Below are positions 27,577 to 36,283 of a stretch of 64,000 nucleotides of DNA, one piece after another. A program made the position numbers and the translations under genes. The notes under the pieces are model-generated. The model was not told the DNA's origin and did not search any database. It worked only from the letters and a program-made list of their open reading frames with translations. The stretch is from Pontibacter arcticus. GTDB lineage: Bacteria > Bacteroidota > Bacteroidia > Cytophagales > Hymenobacteraceae. The stretch spans positions 310,001-374,000 of the forward strand of contig NZ_QMDV01000002.1 in assembly GCF_003284895.1 (NCBI RefSeq), in the 5' to 3' direction. Every line of letters begins with the position of its first letter. Within the stretch, counting starts at the first letter, position 1.

Positions 27577-28437
27577 ATGAAAAAAAGACTCATCACGAGC
27601 TATACGTTGGGGCTGCTGAGTGCTGGCATCCTACTGTTAGGGACAAGTGAAAGCGAAGCCAAAAGCAGCACCGGAGAACTTACCAAACCCACCGCCCAGT
27701 GGACACTTCCAGCCGAACTGCGCGAAGTATCGGGCATCGCCTGGCTTGGCAACAACCTGATGGCCTGTGTGCAGGATGAGGAAGGGGTGATTTTTATTTA
27801 TGACCTGGAGAAAAAAGCGATCAAAGAAAAAATTTCTTTTGCAGGCCCCGGTGATTACGAAGGCATCGTTGTAAACGGAAATACAGCTTATATACTGAGA
27901 AGCGATGGCGCCATTCTGGAAGTGGAAGATTACATGAACCAGAAAAAGGTGAGTGTACATGCAACTGTGCTAGCATCCACGCAAAATACGGAAGGGCTGG
28001 CATTCGATAAGAAGAACTACCGCCTGCTGATTGCCTGCAAAGGGTATGATGAGGCCTTAGGCGATACCAAAGGTATTTACGCTTTTTCCCTGGATAACAA
28101 AACGATGCAGGAAAAACCAGTTATTTCCATTCCGTTGGCGCAACAGCAGCTTACTGCAACAGAGAAGAAGAAAAAATCGAAGTATGATGTGTTGCAGCCT
28201 TCCTCTCTCGAAGTGCATCCGAAAACAGGTGAGTTATACTTGCTGGATGCTGTAAATAATAAGCTTCTAATATTGGACGAACAGGGTAAAATTGGGAAAG
28301 CGACAAGCTTGGACAAAAGCATCTTTAAGCAGGCAGAAGGCCTGAGCTTCGGGGATGATGGCGCTTTGTACATAGCCAGCGAAGGAGGTAAAAAAGGGAA
28401 CGGCGTACTGGTTAAATATGACCAGGGATTAAAATAA
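27577..28437 (+). CDS. SdiA-regulated family exported protein
   Basis: A 286-residue protein with a signal peptide (about 1-28). The rest is beta-propeller-like: WTLPAELREVSGIAW, GDYEGIVVNGNTAYILRSDG, NTEGLAFDKKNYRLLIACKG, SLEVHPKTGELYLLDA and AEGLSFGDDGALYIASEGG. These match the SdiA-regulated domain family, which resembles esterase-like phytase propellers. The Glu in the EG motifs recurs at each blade. It follows the PepSY-like gene by 74 bp and may share its operon. The substrate is unknown. Confidence 0.85.
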   Translation: MKKRLITSYTLGLLSAGILLLGTSESEAKSSTGELTKPTAQWTLPAELREVSGIAWLGNNLMACVQDEEGVIFIYDLEKKAIKEKISFAGPGDYEGIVVNGNTAYILRSDGAILEVEDYMNQKKVSVHATVLASTQNTEGLAFDKKNYRLLIACKGYDEALGDTKGIYAFSLDNKTMQEKPVISIPLAQQQLTATEKKKKSKYDVLQPSSLEVHPKTGELYLLDAVNNKLLILDEQGKIGKATSLDKSIFKQAEGLSFGDDGALYIASEGGKKGNGVLVKYDQGLK

Positions 28438-28497
28438 AGCAATATAAGCAGCTTTTGGATTATACTTATTTGGTAACTTCCGTGTTATCAGGAAAGT

Positions 28498-28585
28498 AAA
28501 AATACCATCTTGTAGCAATGCCATTTTCTGGTTTGGGTTTATACTTCAACAGAAATGACGTTTCTATGAGATGGTATTTTTTTTC
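28498..28585 (+). terminator. Long-loop hairpin after the SdiA-regulated gene
   Basis: The 13-bp arms at 28498-28510 and 28569-28581 are perfect reverse complements, with a T8 run at the right arm. The 58-nt loop is long for a classic terminator and contains TTTATACTT near 28549. It may act as a terminator or a structured 3' end. Confidence 0.5.
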
Positions 28586-28689
28586 GTTAAATTTAAATTG
28601 TGTACGTACAAGGAAATAATACCTACATCAAAGTACACGATCAGCCGTCATCTGCTGCTTCATAGGCAGGTATCTATCAGAATTTTGAA

Positions 28690-29190
28690 ATGAACTACTT
28701 TATAAATACCAATATTATTCCTGAAAATGATTCGGGTCGGATAGCTAAATTACAAAGCTTGCATGTACTTAATACCCACGAGGAGAATGGTACTTTTAAG
28801 CACATCGCGGCGATGGCTTCCCATATGTTTGATGTGCCGATAGCGCTCGTTAATTTTGTTGACAAAGATTTTGTGATCACGAAAGCGCAGATTGGTTTAG
28901 ATAACAACCCGGTAATAGACAGGGGCATTAGTTTGTGTTCGCTTGCTATTCTTCGTTCTGATGTAACCGTTTTCGAGAATGCGCGCGAAGAGCCGTGCCT
29001 GTTGTCTAACCCGATGGTGGCCGGCGGATTTGGTCTTCAGTTTTACGCGGCAGCTCCGCTTGTTACAAAAGATGGTTATAACATAGGTGCTGTTTGTATA
29101 GTTGATAAAAAGCCCCGTACTTTTTCGGAAGCAGACCAGAAGATGCTGGAAAACCTGGCTACCATTGTGATGGACGACATAGAAAAGTAA
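28690..29190 (+). CDS. Stand-alone GAF domain protein
   Basis: A 166-residue cytoplasmic protein that is almost entirely one GAF domain (about 22-160). It shows the arrangement seen in Bacteroidota GAF sensors: ALVNFVDKDFVITKAQIGLD, an ISLCSLAI segment containing Cys, and LVTKDGYNIGAVCIVDKKPRTFSE. No output domain is attached, so it probably signals through a partner. It heads a run of three small same-strand genes, the next two being STAS-like, which suggests a signalling module. The GAF kinase at 30889 has a similar domain. Confidence 0.88.
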   Translation: MNYFINTNIIPENDSGRIAKLQSLHVLNTHEENGTFKHIAAMASHMFDVPIALVNFVDKDFVITKAQIGLDNNPVIDRGISLCSLAILRSDVTVFENAREEPCLLSNPMVAGGFGLQFYAAAPLVTKDGYNIGAVCIVDKKPRTFSEADQKMLENLATIVMDDIEK

Positions 29191-29262
29191 AATTTGGTAC
29201 TACATCTAACGTATAAATCACTAATTTAAAGTTGATTTTATAGTGACATTAAAATTCATCCC

Positions 29263-29664
29263 GTGCTAGAAAGAGTCCTTTACCTACAGCCCTATATTAC
29301 AATTTCTTACGATTTTTTAAATGATGTGATCATCGCTTACTGGAAAGGTGAGCAAACCCTCGAAACTGTAAAGGAAGGATGCGAGCGCATTTTATACCAT
29401 CTGCAGGACCAGCTCTCCAGTAAAATTTTAAATGATAATTCTGAAGTGGTCAGTGTTTGGGATGATGCTTCGGAATGGGTAGCAAAGGATTGGTTTCCGC
29501 GCTTACGTGTGGCCGGTTGCCGCTTGTTTGCCTGGGTAGAATCGCCGGATGTGTTCAGCCAGCTCTCCAAAGAAAAGACGTTAGATTTCGGCGTGCGCCA
29601 GATCATTGTAACATCTTTCCAGAACAAGGAGCCCGCTATGGCCTGGCTAAAGGCTATGCGTTAA
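29263..29664 (+). CDS. STAS/SpoIIAA-like small protein (first of a tandem pair)
   Basis: A 133-residue soluble protein with the pattern of small STAS/SpoIIAA-like proteins found in Bacteroidota: YDFLNDVIIAYWKGEQTLE, a central VVSVWDD, WVAKDWFPRLRVAGC and a terminal PAMAWLKAMR helix. No ATG lies upstream in frame, so GTG at 29263 is the best start. It is 72 bp from the GAF gene and 60 bp from a paralogue. The assignment to the STAS fold is by pattern and is less certain than the relationship between the two paralogues. I see no catalytic motif. Confidence 0.65.
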   Translation: MLERVLYLQPYITISYDFLNDVIIAYWKGEQTLETVKEGCERILYHLQDQLSSKILNDNSEVVSVWDDASEWVAKDWFPRLRVAGCRLFAWVESPDVFSQLSKEKTLDFGVRQIIVTSFQNKEPAMAWLKAMR

Positions 29665-29724
29665 AAGGATATGCTTTTATATGATAGGTATAAAGATTAT
29701 TAAACCCTATGCACCTATTGCGCT

Positions 29725-30135
29725 ATGAAAAAAAAGCAGACTTTGGTTGATAACGATTGTGTTACAATCTCATTAAATGAAGAAAAGAATCTCATAGAAA
29801 CCACCTGGCTCAGGCAACCGACCAGTGCTGAATTCAGAAAGTATATCTCTTTAATAGTAGCCATAGCCATCGAGCACAAATTACCAAGTTTACTGTTTGA
29901 TATTAGAAAGCGTAATTACATTGGGTTTGCAGATCAGAACTGGTTAATAGATGATATTTTTCCTCAACTGACCGGGACGCTTAAAAAAGTTGCTTACCTG
30001 ACGGAGGTCGAAAGTTTTAAGCTATTTGACACGATGCGGCTCCAGGAGGTAATGGCCTCTAATTTTGAGTCAAATAGCTTTTTGATCGATCATTTTTTAG
30101 ACGAAAAGCAGGCATTCGACTGGCTGCTAAGCTGA
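29725..30135 (+). CDS. STAS/SpoIIAA-like small protein (second of the pair)
   Basis: A 136-residue protein paralogous in layout to its upstream neighbour: an N-terminal strand followed by NLIETTWLRQPTSAEF, then LLFDIRKRNYIGFADQNWLIDDIFPQL, KKVAYLTEVESF, and a C-terminal EKQAFDWLLS helix. The central aspartate in LLFDIR sits where STAS domains carry a regulatory residue. It is the last gene of the GAF-STAS-STAS run and is followed by 753 bp with no gene. The function is unknown; a partner-switch or sensory role is inference. Confidence 0.65.
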   Translation: MKKKQTLVDNDCVTISLNEEKNLIETTWLRQPTSAEFRKYISLIVAIAIEHKLPSLLFDIRKRNYIGFADQNWLIDDIFPQLTGTLKKVAYLTEVESFKLFDTMRLQEVMASNFESNSFLIDHFLDEKQAFDWLLS

Positions 30136-30888
30136 CGTTTAATAAAAAAGCTTAGAACCGAATTTCCTGCCCGGTTTATACTTTGTTAACTCCCTGTACA
30201 AAATGGAAGTATAGCTGTAAATAACCGGAGCAAGGGTTTTACCACCCATCCCGATAGCAACGGCAGCAGGTGCCGGAGTAGAATACACCTACCTCAAAAA
30301 GATAAGTATGGTCACAGTGCCCGGGGGAGCTTTGCCCTGATCCATGCTTCTCTCTAAAGCCAGCATTGTTACGCATCCCATCCCAGCTTAGAACCAAAGC
30401 ACCTGTTTATTTAAAGTCTACGCCCATACCTGGTTTTACAAGGGGCACATTTGTATTGATAGTTGTAAATGTTCAGGTATACATAGCAGCTAAGGGTCTG
30501 GGGTTTGCGCATTTAACATCCTTTGTTACCAGACAGAACAGTTCGTTTTAGCACCTGTTATGAGCACGTTGCTAAAGTTGGCAATCCGGTTTCCTGTTAA
30601 AGCGCGAAACAGCCTTAAAGATTCAAGCGGTTGGGTTAACTCCTGTTAGTAAGTATAAAGCTTTGTCTCGGTTATTTAAGCTGCAACAATTTGCTTTTAA
30701 ACTTGAACACAGCTGCAAGAAAACGGATAATTTTAATTAAAGATTTACCTTAAATATTTTCACTTTTCAATTAAAGAACCCTCTGGCAGATTTCAGGAAA
30801 TCAAAAATTTAAATTAAATTTAAATTTTAAATTAAATGCCCGTCTTAATAAGTGCCCTTCGTCCGTCTCTTGTTATAGAAAACCGTTC
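30136..30888. other. 753-bp gene-free region
   Basis: The longest gap in the window. A 61-codon frame at 30366-30551 is not convincing. GC content in the first part resembles coding DNA, and one open stretch around 30243-30344 is free of stops in one frame, which may be a remnant. The right end is very AT-rich. Confidence 0.5.
30805..30837. promoter_or_regulatory. AT-only palindromic block upstream of the GAF kinase
   Basis: A 33-bp run of only A and T with repeated TTTAAATT/AATTTAAA units, ending about 50 bp before the kinase ATG. It could be a promoter UP-like element or a nucleoid-protein site. The role is inferred from composition and position. Confidence 0.35.
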
Positions 30889-32100
30889 ATGATCAACATT
30901 GCAAACAAATTATCAAAAGAAATAGAAGCAGTAAAGCAAATCCCGATGGTGCCCCACATGCTTCATATGCTCTGCCAGACTACCGGTATGGGTTTTTCAG
31001 CAGTAGCCCGGGTAACAGAAGATAAATGGATAGCCTGCAGCGTGCACGACCAGGTGCAGTTTGGCCTGGAAGCAGGGGGAGAATTGCCTATCGAAACCAC
31101 GCTTTGCAATGAAATAAGAGACCATCGCCAGCCTGTAATTATTGATAACGTAGCCGAAGATCCAATTTATAAATACCACCATACACCCCGGATCTACGGC
31201 CTGCAAAGTTATATATCGTTTCCGATTATACTGCGGGATGGTTCGTTTTTCGGGACACTCTGCGCCATTGATACGGAAACAGCTAAAGTAAACAATCCAA
31301 ACACCATTGCCTTGTTTAAAATGTTTGCCGATCTGCTGGCGTTTCATCTGGAGAGCCTCGACCTGCTGGACCAGAGTGAAAAGCTGCAGGCGAAACTGCT
31401 CAACCAAAACAAGAACCTGGCAAACGCTAATTTTAACCTCGATAATTTCGTTTACACTGCTTCCCATGATCTGAAATCTCCGGTAAACAACCTGCAGGGC
31501 TTACTGGATGTACTGTCCGAGTCTTTTTCGAGAAATGAGATTAACCGGGATGAGATACGGGAAATTATACAGATGATGCAAAGTTCACTGGCTCGTTTCT
31601 CGCATACCGTTCAGGACCTGACCACCATTATTATGGTAGAGAAAGATATGGAAGACCACGGCCAGGAACTGAATGTGCTGGAAGTAGTGGATGATGTAAA
31701 GCAGGAAATCTCGCATCTGATTGACGAAGCAGCAGCCGTTGTGGAAGTGAAGTATACCGAGGAAATTGTCATCAACTTTTCAAAGAACAACTTTAAAAGT
31801 ATACTTACCAACCTGCTGACCAATGCCCTGAAGTACCGCTCCTCCGAAAGGCAGCCTAAAGTGGTCGTGAACCTGGAAAAAGTAGCTGAAAAAGTACAGC
31901 TTTCAGTTACAGATAACGGCTTAGGTATACCACCCGATAAACAGGATAAAGTTTTTTCTATTTTTAAGCGTTTCCATACGCACATAGAAGGTACCGGGGT
32001 CGGTCTCTACATCGTGAAAAGAATTATGGATAATGTAGGCGGAGAAATCCAGTTGGACAGTGAAGTTGACAAAGGCACTACCTTTACCCTGGTTTTTTAG
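30889..32100 (+). CDS. GAF domain sensor histidine kinase
   Basis: A 403-residue cytoplasmic kinase. The GAF domain (about 20-160) includes CNEIRDHRQPVIIDNVAEDP and YISFPIILRDGSFFGTLCAID. A short coiled coil links to HisKA with His193 (TASHDLKSP), and the HATPase has TNALKYRSS, DNGLGIP and GTGVGLYIVKR. The kinase core is very similar to the C terminus of the CheB-CheR kinase at 1030 (same TASHDLKSP and KRFHTH signatures), so the two may share a regulator. No response regulator is adjacent. Confidence 0.93.
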   Translation: MINIANKLSKEIEAVKQIPMVPHMLHMLCQTTGMGFSAVARVTEDKWIACSVHDQVQFGLEAGGELPIETTLCNEIRDHRQPVIIDNVAEDPIYKYHHTPRIYGLQSYISFPIILRDGSFFGTLCAIDTETAKVNNPNTIALFKMFADLLAFHLESLDLLDQSEKLQAKLLNQNKNLANANFNLDNFVYTASHDLKSPVNNLQGLLDVLSESFSRNEINRDEIREIIQMMQSSLARFSHTVQDLTTIIMVEKDMEDHGQELNVLEVVDDVKQEISHLIDEAAAVVEVKYTEEIVINFSKNNFKSILTNLLTNALKYRSSERQPKVVVNLEKVAEKVQLSVTDNGLGIPPDKQDKVFSIFKRFHTHIEGTGVGLYIVKRIMDNVGGEIQLDSEVDKGTTFTLVF

Positions 32101-32211
32101 TTTGATTAGCCAGAAGTATAACGCACAGCTTTTTTTAAAGATGAACTCATAGCTGTATCCTTTGGCCATGCCGCAGTTGCTGGTGTTTGCACTGGCAACT
32201 TTACTTATCAG

Positions 32212-32246
32212 AAAGCCCGCTTATTTTCCGGAATAAGCGGGCTTTT
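32212..32246. terminator. Bidirectional-looking terminator hairpin
   Basis: A perfect 14-bp stem (32212-32225 with 32232-32245) with loop TTCCGG ends in TTTT. It is about 110 bp after the GAF kinase. The rest of the 362-bp gap up to the amidohydrolase (32101-32462) shows no gene and contains AAAGTATACTTT at 32409. Confidence 0.75.
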
Positions 32247-32408
32247 AAGTTTTCAGGGAAAGCATAAATTCACCTGTTTTATACTTTTTAACTTAGATAA
32301 AAGCAGGTGGTATATAAGTTGATTAACAGCCGCGTACTTCAATAATATTAGCTATTTGAAAGTATAAAATCTGCCGTTACTTAAAATAAAAGCTGTACTT
32401 TAAAGTGA

Positions 32409-32420
32409 AAAGTATACTTT
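32409..32420. repeat. Perfect 12-bp copy of the iterated palindrome
   Basis: AAAGTATACTTT in the leader of the amidohydrolase gene, 42 bp before its ATG. It is identical to the copies at 8493 and 54958. Confidence 0.8.
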
Positions 32421-32462
32421 CTTAAAACTTCAGGAATCGGATAATCCTTTACAAACTAAACT

Positions 32463-33734
32463 ATGCGCAAACCTTTGATCCTGCTTTGTACTTTACTTTT
32501 ACTTGCACAACATATGCTGGCGCAGGTAAGCCCTCCGGAAGTATACCTGCTGCTAAAACCTGACAGGGTATTTGATGGGGAAAAACTACACGACAACTGG
32601 CAGGTACTGATTAAAAACAATAAAATAGAAGCGGTTGGTATGCAGCTTCAGGTACCTGCCTCGGCCCAAATTGTAGAACTTAAAGGCACTACTTTATTGC
32701 CCGGGCTTATAGAAGGGCACAGTCACTTGTTTTTACATCCTTATAACGAAACTTCCTGGAACGACCAGGTACTGAAAGAATCGCGGGTGGAGCGCGTAGC
32801 TCGGGCAACGGTACATGCCAGAAATACCCTGCTGGCTGGTTTTACAACCGTACGAGACCTGGGTACAGAAGGAGCTGGTTACGATGATGTGGGGCTGAAA
32901 GAGGCGATCCATAAAAAAATAATCCCAGGCCCGCGCATGCTGATTGCAACCGAAGCTATTGTAGCCACCGGCAGTTACGGCCCTAAAGAGCTGACCTACG
33001 ATATCCAAACGCCCCTTGGTGCCGCAGCCGCCGATGGTATTGAAGGCTTAACAAAGGAAGTGCGCAAGCAGATAGGCAAAGGAGCCGATATAATTAAAGT
33101 ATACGCGGATTACCGTTGGGGCCTTAACAGATCCGCAGCACCAACATTTACAGAAGCAGAACTGAGAACCGTTGTGGAGGTGGCAGCCAGTGCAGGCAGA
33201 CCAGTTGTTGCGCATGCATCTACGGAAGAAGGCATGCGACGCGCGATTATGGCCGGGGTAAGTACCATAGAGCACGGAGATGGCGGTACGCCTGCTATTT
33301 TTAAGCTTATGAAAAAAAACAATGTAGCACTGTGCCCTACGGTAGCAGCAGGCGATGCCATTGCGCAATACAGTGGTTGGCAGAAAGGCGCACAACCAGA
33401 ACCGGAGCGTTTGCAGAATAAACGCAAGAGTTTAAAAGCAGCCCTTGCAGCAGGCGTTACCATTAGCATGGGAGGCGATGCAGGCGTGTATGCGCACGGC
33501 GATAATGCCCGCGAAATGGAGTTGTTGGTTGACTATGGTATGAAACCGATTGATGTTTTAAAAGCTGCGACTTCCGTTAACGCAGATGTCTTTAAAATTA
33601 ACAACGAAGTGGGCCGTATTAAAACAGGTTTGTTAGCCGATCTAATAGCGGTAGAAGGAAACCCACTGGAAAATATAGCGCAGGTCAGGAAAGTAAAGCT
33701 GGTCATGAAGGATGGTGTTATTTATAAGCCATAG
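32463..33734 (+). CDS. Secreted metal-dependent amidohydrolase
   Basis: A 423-residue enzyme with a signal peptide (about 1-21, ending LAQ). The amidohydrolase signature LPGLIEGHSH (HxH metal ligands) is near residue 80, further His residues occur in VAHASTEEG and STIEHGDGG, and the catalytic Asp is in MGGDAGVYAHGDN. The C terminus returns to a small beta domain (LADLIAVEGNPL). It belongs to the imidazolonepropionase-like/prolidase-related group acting on cyclic amides or dipeptides; the substrate is not predictable. Monocistronic. Confidence 0.88.
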   Translation: MRKPLILLCTLLLLAQHMLAQVSPPEVYLLLKPDRVFDGEKLHDNWQVLIKNNKIEAVGMQLQVPASAQIVELKGTTLLPGLIEGHSHLFLHPYNETSWNDQVLKESRVERVARATVHARNTLLAGFTTVRDLGTEGAGYDDVGLKEAIHKKIIPGPRMLIATEAIVATGSYGPKELTYDIQTPLGAAAADGIEGLTKEVRKQIGKGADIIKVYADYRWGLNRSAAPTFTEAELRTVVEVAASAGRPVVAHASTEEGMRRAIMAGVSTIEHGDGGTPAIFKLMKKNNVALCPTVAAGDAIAQYSGWQKGAQPEPERLQNKRKSLKAALAAGVTISMGGDAGVYAHGDNAREMELLVDYGMKPIDVLKAATSVNADVFKINNEVGRIKTGLLADLIAVEGNPLENIAQVRKVKLVMKDGVIYKP

Positions 33735-33945
33735 CCTCCTGTTTTTAAGCCGGTATCTAGATTTATAAAGTATAATTACATGGATGTTAGCTGATTATAC
33801 TTTCATGAAACGCTTCTGTAAAGGTTATTTGCATCCAAGTGAAGTGGCCTGCCGTTATACTCTGTAATTAGCAGTAAAGCTATGAAGGTAGGCTAATCGG
33901 AAAAGATCTGTTAAGCTACCATATACTTCCTAAAATCAATGGCTT

Positions 33946-34845
33946 ATGAAATGGCAAGGCAGAAGAAAAAGCACTAACATAGAAGACCGCAGGGGGCAAT
34001 CGGCAGGTGGTTTCGGAGGCAGCGGAGGTATCAGCCCGATGCTGCTTATTCCTTTGTTCCGGCTTCTTTTCTCGAAAGTGGGCTTAGTAATTGTAGCCAT
34101 ATTGGTCGTGCTGATGCTTGTAACAGGTATTAACCCGATTGCTTTTATACAGCAGTTTGTGGGGGGCGAGCCGCAGTATGCACAATCCACTACCTACCAG
34201 CCCAGCCCCGAAGAACAAAAGCTGGCCGACCAAACAGCTGTAGTGCTGGCCGACACAGAAGATGTCTGGCAAAATATGATACAAGGGTACCGCGAACCTA
34301 CACTGGTGCTTTTCTCGGGGCAGGTTAGCTCGGCTTGTGGTTCGGCTACGGCTGCATCCGGCCCTTTTTACTGTCCGGGAGACGAAAAACTTTACATCGA
34401 TCTCAGCTTTTTCGGAGACATGGAACGCAAGTTAGGTGCTGGCGGCGATTTTGCCCAAGCCTATGTGGTAGGCCACGAAGTAGGGCATCATATACAGAAC
34501 ATAACCGGCACCATGGAGCAGGTAAATGCCATGCGGGGTAAATTATCCGAAGTTGAATTTAACAAACTGATGGTGCGTGTAGAACTGCAGGCTGATTTTT
34601 ACGCCGGCGTGTGGGCACATCATACCCAAAGGGCAAAAAACATCATGGAACCCGGCGACCTGGAAGAAGCCCTGAATGCGGCCAGTGCCATCGGCGACGA
34701 CCGCCTTCAAAAGCAAGCCACCGGCAGGGTAGTACCAGACTCTTTCACGCACGGCACATCAGCCCAACGGGTGCGCTGGTTTAAAAGAGGCTTCGAAACC
34801 GGCGATATGGCCCAGGGCGATACTTTCAATGCTACGCAGTTATAA
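33946..34845 (+). CDS. YpfJ-type neutral zinc metallopeptidase
   Basis: A 299-residue membrane-anchored protein. The short basic, Gly-rich N terminus (about 1-30) precedes a transmembrane segment (about 45-65). The zinc motif HEVGHH has His177, Glu178 and His181. Other family features are CGSATAASGPFYCPGDEKLYID and ELQADFYAGVWAHH, where a Glu or Asp may be the third ligand. This is the putative neutral zinc metallopeptidase family (YpfJ), thought to face the periplasm. Substrate unknown. It is followed by a hairpin. Confidence 0.92.
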   Translation: MKWQGRRKSTNIEDRRGQSAGGFGGSGGISPMLLIPLFRLLFSKVGLVIVAILVVLMLVTGINPIAFIQQFVGGEPQYAQSTTYQPSPEEQKLADQTAVVLADTEDVWQNMIQGYREPTLVLFSGQVSSACGSATAASGPFYCPGDEKLYIDLSFFGDMERKLGAGGDFAQAYVVGHEVGHHIQNITGTMEQVNAMRGKLSEVEFNKLMVRVELQADFYAGVWAHHTQRAKNIMEPGDLEEALNAASAIGDDRLQKQATGRVVPDSFTHGTSAQRVRWFKRGFETGDMAQGDTFNATQL

Positions 34846-34866
34846 GGATATGAAATCAAAGTACAG

Positions 34867-34901
34867 GAAAGCCGCTTCAGAAATGGAGCGGCTTTCTTTT
34901 T
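34867..34901 (+). terminator. Intrinsic terminator after the ypfJ-like gene
   Basis: GAAAGCCGCT (34867-34876) pairs with AGCGGCTTTC (34887-34896), followed by TTTTT. The rest of the 310-bp gap to 35155 has no gene. Confidence 0.85.
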
Positions 34902-35155
34902 AAATTTACATTATACAAAGTTTTATCACCGGGGAAGTATAAATCATACTTCCAGAAAGTAAGTCAACTTAAAAGTATAAAATTTAGCTTAAAGAGAAAC
35001 TTATAATCTTTTGACTGGTTGAAGATTTAGGGTCTTTCAGTTTTAGAATTATTCAGTATTTATAAAAGATGCTGCCATTTGGCTGGCAGGTATAACCAGG
35101 ACCTGTAACATACTCAAATCAACTACATGCTCTCATTAAAAGTAAACGCGTAACT

Positions 35156-36163
35156 ATGAAAAATGAAAACTTGCTTACCAGAAGAAAAGTAATTACCGGA
35201 ATCGGGGCGGGGCTGGCGGTAGCAGCTATCGCGCCGGTGCTGTCGGTGCAGGGTGCAGGAGGCGCTCCAGAACAAGCATCGGCTCAGTTGCAGGACCCCA
35301 CCAGTAAGTATCCGAAACCTCCTTTTAAAGGGCAGTCGCAGCCGTGGCCGGGCCTCGCCAGTAAAATGGACCCGAAACCGGACCACGGTGAAAAAAGCTA
35401 CAAAGGATCAGGAAGGTTAAAGGGCAGAAAAGCATTGATTACGGGCGGGGATTCCGGCATGGGCCGTGCGGCCGCCATTGCCTATGCCCGTGAAGGCGCG
35501 GATGTAGCCATTAATTATCTGGCCGCAGAGGAAGAAGATGCCAAAGAAGTGATCGCTCTGATCAGAGCAGAAGGCCGAAAGGCCATTGCCATACCCGGCG
35601 ATCTGAGGGAGGAGGCATTTTGCCAGAAACTGGTAGCCGAAGCTGTGCGCGGTCTAGGAGGATTGGATATATTGGTAAATAATGCTGCTCGGCAGCAAAC
35701 CAGGCCTACCATTACGGAAATATCCTCAGAAGACTTCGACAGTACTATGAAAACCAATGTGTATGCCCCTTTCTGGCTTACCAAAGCAGCACTTCCTCAC
35801 CTCAAGCCCGGTTCCGCCATCATCAGCACTACTTCCGAGCAGGCTTACGACCCCTCTGCCGAGCTGCATGATTATGCCCAGACCAAAGCGGCCAATATGA
35901 GCTACGTAAAGTCTTTAGCAAAGCAGCTGGGCCCTAAAGGCATCAGGGTAAATGGCGTGGCACCAGGCCCTATATGGACCCCGCTGCAAGTGAGTGGTGG
36001 CGCAACGCAGGAGAAATTAAAGCAGTTTGGTGGCGATACCCCTTTGGGGCGGCCGGGCCAACCGGTAGAGTTAGCTTCAATTTATGTACAACTTGCCGCC
36101 AGCGATGCCAGTTACGCAACAGGCCAGATCTATGGCGCTTCAGGCGGTAGCGGAAATCCGTAA
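35156..36163 (+). CDS. SDR family oxidoreductase with Tat-type signal
   Basis: A 335-residue short-chain dehydrogenase. The N terminus has a twin-arginine motif (TRRKVITG) followed by a hydrophobic stretch (about 18-32), so Tat export is predicted. The body resembles the YghA/glucose-ribitol dehydrogenase-like group with a YPKPPF...PWPG linker. The cofactor loop is TGGDSGMGRA, the NNAA motif follows, and the catalytic Ser-Tyr-Lys set is in STTSEQAYD and YAQTKAAN. NAD(P)-dependent enzymes rarely work outside the cytoplasm, so folded export with bound cofactor is the likely explanation. Ends at a strong hairpin. Confidence 0.87.
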   Translation: MKNENLLTRRKVITGIGAGLAVAAIAPVLSVQGAGGAPEQASAQLQDPTSKYPKPPFKGQSQPWPGLASKMDPKPDHGEKSYKGSGRLKGRKALITGGDSGMGRAAAIAYAREGADVAINYLAAEEEDAKEVIALIRAEGRKAIAIPGDLREEAFCQKLVAEAVRGLGGLDILVNNAARQQTRPTITEISSEDFDSTMKTNVYAPFWLTKAALPHLKPGSAIISTTSEQAYDPSAELHDYAQTKAANMSYVKSLAKQLGPKGIRVNGVAPGPIWTPLQVSGGATQEKLKQFGGDTPLGRPGQPVELASIYVQLAASDASYATGQIYGASGGSGNP

Positions 36164-36233
36164 GTATAACCTGAGCGCTAAATGTAAAAGTATAAAAAGT
36201 GTATTTATACTTTCATCCACATTAAACTGACAT

Positions 36234-36273
36234 AAAAAAGCGTGAATCTATACTTTAGATTCACGCTTTTTTT
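36234..36273. terminator. Bidirectional terminator with TATACTT at the loop
   Basis: A perfect 17-bp stem (36234-36250 with 36256-36272), A6 on the left and T7 on the right. The 5-nt loop and its closing bases read TATACTTTA, again the iterated motif. It lies between the convergent SDR and sugar dehydrogenase genes. Confidence 0.93.
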
Positions 36274-36283
36274 GATTAATATA

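Noticed and set aside
30366-30551. 61-codon frame in the 753-bp gap
   Set aside because: Short, no motif, and no clear start context; described as part of the gap instead.
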